Positions 25,644-32,577 of a stretch of 32,577 bases of DNA are shown here, piece after piece (position 1 is the stretch's first letter; every line of letters starts with the position of its first letter). The stretch comes from Kiloniellaceae bacterium (GTDB lineage: Bacteria > Pseudomonadota > Alphaproteobacteria > Kiloniellales > J153): contig JAJFGP010000164.1 of assembly GCA_021776055.1 (NCBI GenBank), forward strand, positions 1-32,577, given 5' to 3'. A model generated the notes under the pieces. The model was given only the letters and a program-made list of their open reading frames with translations. It was not told the DNA's origin and ran no database searches. The translations under genes were made by a program, and so were the position numbers.

Positions 25644-26312
25644 TTGGAGCTTTCAGTGCTTGACGGTGGCAACGCACCCGCGGGGGCGACCAGGGGCGTG
25701 GCTGAGCCTTCCGAAGCTGCTGCCGAGACTATTCGGCGGTTGCCGATCCCGCCGGGACCGCCGGGCGTCCACCATGCCTTCAGTGAAAATCAAATCGTCT
25801 CCAAGACATGGCTGACGGACAAAGTGCACGAGATTCTAGGCGGGCATTTCGGAACCGTCTATGTGCTGGGAGGGTGGTACGGTGTGCTCGGTGCTATCCT
25901 TTTGACCGACCCAAAATTCCATATCGGTCGGGTCGTAAGCTTTGATATCGATCCCGAGTGTGTACCGGTGGCCGAGCATCTTAACGCCGCGCATGTCGCA
26001 TCGGATCGGTTCAAAGCGATAACGGCGGACGCCTGCACCCTCGATTATCAATGTTTCGACGGCGCCGTGAGCAATCTGGTGATCAACACAAGCTGCGAGC
26101 ATATGCCCTCTGTTGAAGCCTGGTACGAGCGGCTTCCGGCGGGAATCTCGCAAGCATTTCAGTCGAATGATTATTTTGACTGCCCTGAGCACGTGAATTG
26201 TATCGAAGATTTGGCGGCTTTTAAGCAACAGGTGCCCATGTCGGAGTTGTTGTACGAAGGGGCCTTGCAACGTAAACGTTACTCACGCTTCATGTTAATC
26301 GGTCGGAAGTGA
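25644..26312 (+). CDS. Class I SAM methyltransferase-like protein of unknown substrate
   Basis: Predicted 222-residue protein with a Rossmann-like methyltransferase pattern: VYVLGGWYGVLG (72-83) as the SAM-binding loop, SFDIDPECV (99-107) with the ribose-binding acidic residue, TADACTLDY (127-135), and FDGAVSNLVINTSCEHM (138-154) in the motif IV position. The first 45 residues are Pro/Ala-rich and probably disordered. The start is unclear: TTG at 25644 directly follows an in-frame stop, and GTG at 25656 is also possible. An ATG at 25634, which has a better ribosome site, opens a nine-codon frame shifted by one base. No partner genes are evident; the ABC importer begins about 190 bases downstream. 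Substrate not assigned. Confidence 0.75.
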   Translation: MELSVLDGGNAPAGATRGVAEPSEAAAETIRRLPIPPGPPGVHHAFSENQIVSKTWLTDKVHEILGGHFGTVYVLGGWYGVLGAILLTDPKFHIGRVVSFDIDPECVPVAEHLNAAHVASDRFKAITADACTLDYQCFDGAVSNLVINTSCEHMPSVEAWYERLPAGISQAFQSNDYFDCPEHVNCIEDLAAFKQQVPMSELLYEGALQRKRYSRFMLIGRK

Positions 26313-26498
26313 ACGACCACAAGGGCCGCATTATGACGGTCCGAGAGAAAGACGTTCTGGGAGGCGAATGACCGATGGTAGTGGGGCTAAGGACCTGCGT
26401 GCAGCACTTGGTCCGGGGCACTGGCCGGGGCATTGGATGGAGAGCCGGCTGTGGCGCCATTCGGTTCTCCCACGAGTAGTCGGACCGGCCAATTGGAA

Positions 26499-28418
26499 AT
26501 GGACGACGTCCTGACCATCCGCGATCTGCGGGTCGGCTTCGATATCCATGGCACCGTGATCCCGGCCGTCGACGGCGTGTCCTTTTCGGTGCGTCAGGGG
26601 TCGACGGTGGCCATTGTCGGTGAGTCCGGGTCCGGGAAATCGACGGTAGCACAGAGCATCATGGGCATTCTGCCGAAAGTTGGCAGGGTCCTGGGCGGCG
26701 AAATTCTCTATCGCGATCCGGCATCCCCGAGCAATGCCGTCGACATCGCCAAGCTGGACCGTGACAGCCGGGCCATGCGCGCCATTCGCGGCGGCCATAT
26801 CTCGATCATTTTCCAAGAGCCGATGACCTCGTTATCGCCCGTGCATACCGTGGGTGACCAGGTCGGCGAAGCCTTGCATTTGCACCGGACGGTCGACCGG
26901 CGGAACGGGCGGGAGATAACGATCGAGACGTTGCGGATGGTGGGCTTTCCGAACCCGGAAGCGGCGTACAAAGCCTATCCGTTCGAGCTTTCAGGGGGGC
27001 TGCGCCAGCGGGCCATGATCGCCATGGCGTTGATCTGCCGGCCGGCCATCCTTATCGCCGACGAGCCGACGACGGCATTGGATGTGACCATCCAGGCGCA
27101 GATATTGAAACTTTTGACCCAGCTTCAGGACGAGTTGGGTATGGCGATTTTGATCATAACGCATGATCTGGGCGTGGTCGCCAATTTGGCCGAGGACGTC
27201 GTTGTGATGTACCATGGCAAAGTCGTCGAAAGTGGGCCTTGCGAGGAAATCTTTGCACGGCCGGGGCATCCCTATCTAAAGGCGCTGTTCACAGCCGTGC
27301 CGAGGCCGAACATGCCGCGGGGCGAGCGCCTGATCCCCATTCGCACCATCGAACCGGGTAAGGCCAAACTCTTGCGGCAAAAAGCCGAGAAACCGGCAGC
27401 CAACGGTTCGGGGGCCAATGGAGCGGGGGCCAATGGAACGGGGGCGCCGCTTTTGACCGTCGATCATGTCAGCAAGCACTTCACCATGCGGCAGCAGGGC
27501 CTTCTCGGCTTGGGTGCGCGTACGGAAATCACTGCTGTCGAAGATGTGAGCTTCGTCGTTCGACGCGGCGAATGTCTTGGCTTGGTTGGCGAGTCGGGGT
27601 GCGGGAAGACGACCTTGAGCAAGCTTATCATGCGCGCGCTGACGCCGAGCTCAGGGGAGATAACCTACGACGATCACGGCCAAACCATCGATGTGCTTGG
27701 CCTGCAGGGCGATGCCTTGAAGGCGTTCCGGCGCAAGGTTCAGTTCATCTTCCAGGATCCCTTCGGTTCCCTGAACCCGCGTATGACGGCCCTCGACATC
27801 ATCAATGAACCGCTGGTCGTGCATAGCATTGGCACGCCGGAGGAACGCATAGAGCTGGTCAAGGAACTGATGCGCCTTGTCGGTCTCGACATTCGTTTCT
27901 TGCGCCGCTATCCGCACAGTTTTTCGGGCGGTCAGAGACAACGCCTCGGTATCGCGCGGGCGCTTGCCTTGCAGCCGGAGCTATTGATCTGTGATGAGCC
28001 GGTCTCTTCGCTCGATGTGTCGATCCAGGCGCAGATATTGAACCTGTTAAAGGACCTGCAAGGTGAGCTTGGGCTGACCTTTCTATTCATCTCGCATAAC
28101 TTGGCGGTGGTCGACTACATGGCCGACCGGATCGCTGTCATGTGCAGCGGGCGCCTGGTCGAGGTTGCGCCGCGCGATTCTTTGTTTGCGTCGCCGGTGC
28201 ATCCTTATACCAAGGCATTGTTGGCCGCGGTGCCGTATCCCGATCCGAGCCGGCGGTTGGATTTCGATCATCTATCGGCGGTGCGTTTGCAAAGCTTGGC
28301 GGACTATGCGCCGCCATTCGGCGTCATCGGCCCAGGCACATCCAAACTGATCGAGATTGGGCGCGAACACTTCGTCCGGGCGACCACCGATACCAGCCCG
28401 GAGATGATCCTGTCATGA
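26499..28418 (+). CDS. ABC transporter, two fused ATPase domains (DppD-DppF / GsiA type)
   Basis: Cytoplasmic energiser of a peptide/nickel/oligosaccharide-class ABC importer, 639 residues. The first domain has Walker A GESGSGKS (41-48), signature LSGGLRQR (164-171) and Walker B ILIADEP (184-190). The second has Walker A GESGCGKT (364-371), signature FSGGQRQR (475-482) and Walker B LLICDEP (495-501). Both carry the family's HPYLKAL/HPYTKAL end motif. A linker (283-318) contains three near repeats of Ala/Ser-Asn-Gly units. The start is chosen at the ATG 26499 ([14 protein letters not shown]); an in-frame TTG at 26433 would add 22 residues that do not look like the family. The stop overlaps the binding-protein start by four bases (ATGA), so the importer genes are coupled. 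Confidence 0.93.
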   Translation: MDDVLTIRDLRVGFDIHGTVIPAVDGVSFSVRQGSTVAIVGESGSGKSTVAQSIMGILPKVGRVLGGEILYRDPASPSNAVDIAKLDRDSRAMRAIRGGHISIIFQEPMTSLSPVHTVGDQVGEALHLHRTVDRRNGREITIETLRMVGFPNPEAAYKAYPFELSGGLRQRAMIAMALICRPAILIADEPTTALDVTIQAQILKLLTQLQDELGMAILIITHDLGVVANLAEDVVVMYHGKVVESGPCEEIFARPGHPYLKALFTAVPRPNMPRGERLIPIRTIEPGKAKLLRQKAEKPAANGSGANGAGANGTGAPLLTVDHVSKHFTMRQQGLLGLGARTEITAVEDVSFVVRRGECLGLVGESGCGKTTLSKLIMRALTPSSGEITYDDHGQTIDVLGLQGDALKAFRRKVQFIFQDPFGSLNPRMTALDIINEPLVVHSIGTPEERIELVKELMRLVGLDIRFLRRYPHSFSGGQRQRLGIARALALQPELLICDEPVSSLDVSIQAQILNLLKDLQGELGLTFLFISHNLAVVDYMADRIAVMCSGRLVEVAPRDSLFASPVHPYTKALLAAVPYPDPSRRLDFDHLSAVRLQSLADYAPPFGVIGPGTSKLIEIGREHFVRATTDTSPEMILS

Positions 28419-30337
28419 ATTCAGCACGCGGATTTATCTTCGCGATTGCGGTTTTGTTGGTCACACCGGGGATTGCCCTGGCCAGCGCAACGCTTGTCGA
28501 GCCGCCGGCGCTAGCGCCGGTGGTCGCAAGCGGAGATCTGCCGCCGGTCGAGCAGAGGTTGCCCAATCCGCCACGAGTGGCCGATCTGGACGGTAAGGAT
28601 CGGACCATCGGGAAATATGGCGGGTCTCTCCGACTGCTCATGGCACGGCAGAAGGATATCCGGCTGCTTGTCGTCTACGGCTATGCACGCCTTGTCGGTT
28701 ACAACCGGGACCTGGAGCTTGAGCCGGACATTCTTGAAAGTGTCGAGGTGGAGGATCAAAGAGTCTTTACGCTGCGGTTGCGCGAGAACCATCGTTGGTC
28801 GGACGGTCAGCCCTTTACCTCCGAGGACTTTCGCTATTTCTGGGAGGATGTGGCGAATAACGAAGCGTTGTCGCTTTTTGGCCCACCGCGGGTGATGATT
28901 GTCGATGGCCAGTCGCCGCGTTTTGAGGTTCTCGATGAGCGAACGATTCGCTATAGCTGGCCGACTCCAAACCCCTATTTCCTGCCGGCGCTCGCTGGTG
29001 CGCGGCCTCTGTTCATTTATCGGCCGGCTCACTACTTGAGACGGTTTCATCAGCGCTATGCCGACGCGCAGAAGCTTCAGGCAATGATCGAAGAAGCTGG
29101 TGCGCGCAATTGGGCGGGCTTGCACCACGAGATGGATGAACAATATCGCTTCGACAATGTCGATTTGCCGACGCTTCAGCCGTGGGTCAACACGACCAGG
29201 CCGCCGTCGGAGCGGTTCATCTTTCACCGCAATCCGTACTACCACCGAATCGACAGTGCCGGTCACCAGCTTCCCTATATCGATGAGGTTGTGATCTCGA
29301 TTGCCGATGCGAATTTGATCCCGGCTAAAACAGGATTTGGCGAGTCGGACCTGCAGGCGAAATATATTCGGTTCGACCACTACACGTTCCTGAAGAAAGG
29401 CGAGAAAGACAAAGACTTCGACGTGCGCCTATGGCCGACAGCCTCGGGCGCTAAGGTGGCGCTGTATCCGAATCTCACGGCCGCCGATCCGGTCTGGCGT
29501 GAGGTTCTGCGAGATGTACGGTTCCGTCGCGCCTTGTCTCTGGCGATCGATCGGCAAGCGATCAACCAAGTGCTCTATTTTGGTTTAGCACGGCCGAGCG
29601 CCGATGCGATCCTGCCGGAAAGCCCGCTGTTTGAGGCGGAGTATCAGAGCACGTGGGCGGCGCTCGACATCGACCAAGCAAATGCCTTGCTGGACGACAT
29701 CGGGCTGGCGCGATCCGACGGCGGGACGCGTTTGTTGCCGGACGGCCGCCCCTTGCAGATCATTGCCGATACGGCTGGCGAAAGCACCGAGGAGTCGGAT
29801 GTTCTTGAGTTGGTCAAGAGCGACTGGGCGCAAATCGGTGTGGAGCTATTCACCAAACCATCGCAGCGCGAGGTTTTCCGCAATCGCGTTTTCTCCGGAG
29901 CGGCGATCATGTCCGTTTGGTCAGGGCTGGAAAACGGATTGCCGACGGCAGACATGAGCCCAGCGGAATTGGCACCCACCGGACAATGGCAGCTACAATG
30001 GTCGGAATGGGGCGAGTATTTCGAAACGGCACAGGCATCCGGCTTGCCGCCGGATATGCCGGTCGCCAAAGAGTTGTTGCGGCTCAACAAGGATTGGCGC
30101 TTTGCGAAAGACAGTGCGCAACGCCGCCAGGTCTGGCGCGAGATGCTCAAGCTGCGCGCCGACCAAGTGTTTTCGATTGGAACGGTAAACGGCGTGCCGA
30201 GCCCAGTCGTCGTCAACAGACAGCTCAGAAACGTGCCGGAGAAAGCTGTCTTCAACTGGGATCCTGGTGCGTTTTTTGGAATCTACAGGCCGGACACGTT
30301 CTGGTTTGACGGTGACCGGCGGACAGAGGCGCAGTGA
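28415..30337 (+). CDS. ABC transporter family 5 extracellular solute-binding protein
   Basis: Periplasmic receptor of 640 residues. The signal peptide is MNSARGF plus a hydrophobic core to about residue 20, with cleavage around ALA/SA (residue 23). The SBP_bac_5 pattern is visible: LEPDILESVEVEDQRVFTLR, then LRENHRWSDGQPFTSEDFRYFWED (near 125-148, the family hallmark), and DVRFRRALSLAIDRQAIN (near 368-385). It is longer than the usual 500-540 residues for dipeptide receptors, as in members that bind larger peptides or oligosaccharides. The ATG at 28415 overlaps the ATPase stop by four bases. Permease genes follow. Ligand not predictable from sequence alone. Confidence 0.93.
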   Translation: MNSARGFIFAIAVLLVTPGIALASATLVEPPALAPVVASGDLPPVEQRLPNPPRVADLDGKDRTIGKYGGSLRLLMARQKDIRLLVVYGYARLVGYNRDLELEPDILESVEVEDQRVFTLRLRENHRWSDGQPFTSEDFRYFWEDVANNEALSLFGPPRVMIVDGQSPRFEVLDERTIRYSWPTPNPYFLPALAGARPLFIYRPAHYLRRFHQRYADAQKLQAMIEEAGARNWAGLHHEMDEQYRFDNVDLPTLQPWVNTTRPPSERFIFHRNPYYHRIDSAGHQLPYIDEVVISIADANLIPAKTGFGESDLQAKYIRFDHYTFLKKGEKDKDFDVRLWPTASGAKVALYPNLTAADPVWREVLRDVRFRRALSLAIDRQAINQVLYFGLARPSADAILPESPLFEAEYQSTWAALDIDQANALLDDIGLARSDGGTRLLPDGRPLQIIADTAGESTEESDVLELVKSDWAQIGVELFTKPSQREVFRNRVFSGAAIMSVWSGLENGLPTADMSPAELAPTGQWQLQWSEWGEYFETAQASGLPPDMPVAKELLRLNKDWRFAKDSAQRRQVWREMLKLRADQVFSIGTVNGVPSPVVVNRQLRNVPEKAVFNWDPGAFFGIYRPDTFWFDGDRRTEAQ

Positions 30338-30386
30338 TGCAAGCCACGTGTGTATCAAGCGGCGGACGAGCGAAGGCGGATAGTCC

Positions 30387-31385
30387 ATGCTGAGCTACGT
30401 CGTGCGCCGAATGCTGGCCATGGTGCCAACTCTTCTGGCGATCAGCTTCATTATCTTCGTTATTATCCAGCTTCCGCCGGGGGACTATTTTGAAAGCTAT
30501 ATGGCCGAGCTGCAGTCGCAAGGCGAGTCGGTCGACAAGGGGAAGATCGAATTCCTGCGCCAACAGTATGGCTTTGATCGCCCCTTTTTGGAGCAATATG
30601 CATTCTGGGTCTGGGGCCTGTTGCAGGGCGACCTTGGGTACTCGTTCGAGTTTCGCCTGCCGGTCAATGAGGTGGTCGGCGACCGTTTGTATCTGACCGC
30701 CCTCGTCTCGGTCGCGACTATCATTTTCACGTGGTTGATCGCGTTTCCGATCGGCCTTTATTCGGCGGCGCGGCAGTATAGCTGGGGCGACTATACGCTT
30801 ACCTTTGTGGGATTCATCGGGTTGGCGACGCCGAATTTCCTGCTCGCGCTTGTTCTGCTCTATCTGGCCAACGTTATTTTCGGCACCTCGATCGGTGGCT
30901 TGATGGCGCCGGAATATATCGACCAGCCCTGGTCCCAGGGAAAAATCCTATCGGTTCTCGAGCATCTTTGGATTCCGGTGATCGTCATTGGTACCTCAAA
31001 TACCGCCGGCATGATCCGGCGTCTGCGGGCCAATTTGTTGGACGAGCTGGAGAAACAATACGTGGTCACAGGGCGCGCCAAAGGCTTGTCGCCAGTCCGT
31101 TTGCTATTGAAGTACCCGTTCCGGTTGGCGCTCAATTTCTTTGTTGCCGATATCGGCAGCTTGCTGCCGAGTATTATCTCGGGCGCTGCCGTGGTGGAGA
31201 TCGTGCTGTCGTTGCCGACGACGGGGCCGATGTTGCTCGCCGCGCTGCGTAGTCAGGACATGTACTTAGCGGGATCGTTCCTGATGTTCCTGGCCTTCCT
31301 CACGGTAATCGGGGTGCTCCTGTCGGACCTGGCGCTTGCCATGCTCGATCCGCGCATTCGCCTTCAGGGCGGGACGACGCGGTGA
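30387..31385 (+). CDS. ABC transporter permease (DppB/OppB type)
   Basis: Membrane subunit of 332 residues with the DppB layout: first membrane helix at about 9-28 (MLSYVVRRMLAMVPTLLAIS start), a periplasmic loop including FDRPFLEQYAFWVWGLLQGDLGYSF (63-87), then five more helices. The cytoplasmic EAA loop that docks on the ATPase is YVVTGRAKGLSPVRLLLKYP (225-244). GGCGGA provides the ribosome site before the ATG at 30387, 49 bases after the receptor stop. The stop overlaps the second permease's GTG by four bases (GTGA). Confidence 0.94.
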   Translation: MLSYVVRRMLAMVPTLLAISFIIFVIIQLPPGDYFESYMAELQSQGESVDKGKIEFLRQQYGFDRPFLEQYAFWVWGLLQGDLGYSFEFRLPVNEVVGDRLYLTALVSVATIIFTWLIAFPIGLYSAARQYSWGDYTLTFVGFIGLATPNFLLALVLLYLANVIFGTSIGGLMAPEYIDQPWSQGKILSVLEHLWIPVIVIGTSNTAGMIRRLRANLLDELEKQYVVTGRAKGLSPVRLLLKYPFRLALNFFVADIGSLLPSIISGAAVVEIVLSLPTTGPMLLAALRSQDMYLAGSFLMFLAFLTVIGVLLSDLALAMLDPRIRLQGGTTR

Positions 31386-32557
31386 GCCCGCCAGGTGATA
31401 CGGTGACGGGCCGGGGCGCGCACTATGTCTCCGAAGAGCCGTTTGATCCGTACTCTGTCGAGAAGCTGACGCCGGAGCAGGAGAAATATTACCTGGCGTC
31501 GCAATGGCAGTTGATGTGGTGGAAGTTGAAACGCCACCGGGTTGCCGTGTTCTGTGGTGTGCTGTTGATCTTCATGTATGGGTCGACCCTGGTGAGCGAG
31601 TTCTTGGCGCCCTACAACCTGCATAGTCGGCATACCGATTTCATCTATGCGCCACCGCAAAGCGTCCATCTATTCGACAAAGGCGAATTCGTCGGGCCAT
31701 TCGTCTATGGCTGGTCCTATCGCCTGAATATGGAGAATCTAAAACGCGAGTACGCCGAGGATACGAGCAAGGTGTATCCGGTGCGTTTCTTTTGCTTTGG
31801 CGACAATTACAAATTTTGGGGTGCGATCCCTGGGAGCTTTCATTTTGCCTGCCCGCCGGAGGGGGGCACCCTATTTTTGCTGGGCACTGATCGGCTTGGC
31901 CGAGATATGTTCTCCCGGATTATCTATGGGGCTAGAATTTCGCTGACGGTCGGACTGATCGGTATTGTCATCAGCTTTTCTCTAGGGTTGGTGATCGGCG
32001 GAATCGCCGGCTACTACGGTGGTCGCATCGACAATATCATCCAACGGATCATCGAGATCTTTCGCTCGTTCCCCGAGATACCGTTGTGGATGGCGCTTTC
32101 CGCGATTCTGCCGGTGAACTGGAGTCCGGTACTGATCTACTTTGGGATCAGCGGCATCCTTGGTCTGCTGGATTGGACCGGGTTGGCGCGGGCGGTGCGT
32201 TCGAAGTTGCTGGCGTTGCGCGAGGAAGACTATTGCACGGCGGCGCAACTCATGGGCGCGAAGCCGCGGCGCATTATTGCCCGGCACTTGATGCCAGGAT
32301 TCATGAGTCACATGATTGCGTCGGCAACCCTGTCCATTCCGACCATGATTTTGGGCGAGACGGCGTTGAGCTTTCTGGGCCTTGGACTGCGGCCGCCGAT
32401 TACAAGCTGGGGCGTGTTGTTGAACGAGGCGCAGAACATCAACGTGGTCGCACTTTATCCCTGGCTTATGCTGCCGGTGGTGCCGGTGATCGTGCTGATC
32501 CTGGCCTTCAACTTCTTCGGCGACGGCCTGCGCGACGCCGCGGATCCGTATAAGTAG
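31382..32557 (+). CDS. ABC transporter permease (DppC/OppC type) with long periplasmic insert
   Basis: Second membrane subunit, 391 residues, well above the usual 280-310 of DppC. The extra length comes from a cytoplasmic N-terminal stretch (1-50) and a hydrophilic insert of about 90 residues (78-165) between the first helix and the LLGTDRLGRDMFSRIIYGAR segment (166-185) that starts the conserved core. The insert presumably lies in the periplasm, where it could contact the unusually long binding protein. The EAA loop is DYCTAAQLMGAKPRRIIARH (283-302), and the end FGDGLRDAADPYK is typical. The GTG start at 31382 overlaps the upstream permease stop. Last gene seen; only 20 bases follow it. Confidence 0.94.
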   Translation: MSPPGDTVTGRGAHYVSEEPFDPYSVEKLTPEQEKYYLASQWQLMWWKLKRHRVAVFCGVLLIFMYGSTLVSEFLAPYNLHSRHTDFIYAPPQSVHLFDKGEFVGPFVYGWSYRLNMENLKREYAEDTSKVYPVRFFCFGDNYKFWGAIPGSFHFACPPEGGTLFLLGTDRLGRDMFSRIIYGARISLTVGLIGIVISFSLGLVIGGIAGYYGGRIDNIIQRIIEIFRSFPEIPLWMALSAILPVNWSPVLIYFGISGILGLLDWTGLARAVRSKLLALREEDYCTAAQLMGAKPRRIIARHLMPGFMSHMIASATLSIPTMILGETALSFLGLGLRPPITSWGVLLNEAQNINVVALYPWLMLPVVPVIVLILAFNFFGDGLRDAADPYK

Positions 32558-32577
32558 AGCGGCCTCGAAGCTTTCTG

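Noticed and set aside
25486-25677. 63-codon minus-strand frame upstream of the methyltransferase-like gene
   Set aside because: No family resemblance or convincing ribosome site; it overlaps the start of the plus-strand gene.
27406-27446. Short direct repeats in the fused ATPase gene as a candidate repeat array
   Set aside because: They encode an in-frame Asn/Gly/Ala linker between the two ATPase domains; only about three imperfect units, so not a CRISPR or separate element.

Overview
The window looks like a chromosomal segment of a GC-rich alphaproteobacterium, probably a free-living, Rhodospirillales-like heterotroph. The grounds are base composition and gene content: a fused TAXI-type TRAP permease, two DUF2336 proteins, and a FadN-type beta-oxidation enzyme next to its thiolase. 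No phage, transposon, CRISPR array or resistance genes were seen. Coding density is high, and the theme is uptake and breakdown of small organic molecules.

Layout: (1) 1-4606, minus strand: an amidase, a thiolase and the first 644 residues of a hydroxyacyl-CoA dehydrogenase/enoyl-CoA hydratase that runs off the left edge. The last two overlap by one base. (2) 4801-5100, plus: a small exported protein. (3) 5118-10552, minus: adenine phosphoribosyltransferase followed by a very large membrane sensor kinase with six PAS and two GAF domains. (4) 10632-12811, plus: a class III aminotransferase translationally coupled to a BKACE (DUF849) beta-keto acid cleavage enzyme. (5) 12812-13143: a 332-base leader with several inverted repeats. 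(6) 13144-17264: TAXI binding protein, fused TRAP permease and UspA protein. (7) 17283-18979: a lipoprotein with an FGE/SUMF1 fold and a His-rich conserved protein. (8) 19122-21497: two tandem DUF2336 paralogues of exactly equal length. (9) 21500-24586, minus: a DctPQM TRAP transporter. (10) 24871-24947: tRNA-Pro(CGG). (11) 25014-26312: YjbQ (minus) and a methyltransferase-like protein (plus). (12) 26499-32557, plus: a peptide/oligosaccharide-type ABC importer made of fused ATPase, binding protein and two permeases.

Three different importers (TAXI-TRAP, DctP-TRAP, family-5 ABC) sit beside enzymes of carbon and nitrogen catabolism. The most coherent functional hypothesis joins regions 4-6. The TAXI system would import an amino acid, the aminotransferase would convert it to a beta-keto acid, and the BKACE enzyme would cleave that with acetyl-CoA to acetoacetate and a new acyl-CoA. 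The BKACE protein differs from the founding enzyme Kce at two active-site positions, so its substrate or activity is open. Nothing seen amounts to a clearly new system. The best leads are the BKACE variant and its cassette, the DUF2336 tandem pair with a shared leader element, the modular sensor kinase, and the formylglycine-enzyme-like lipoprotein that lacks the catalytic cysteines.
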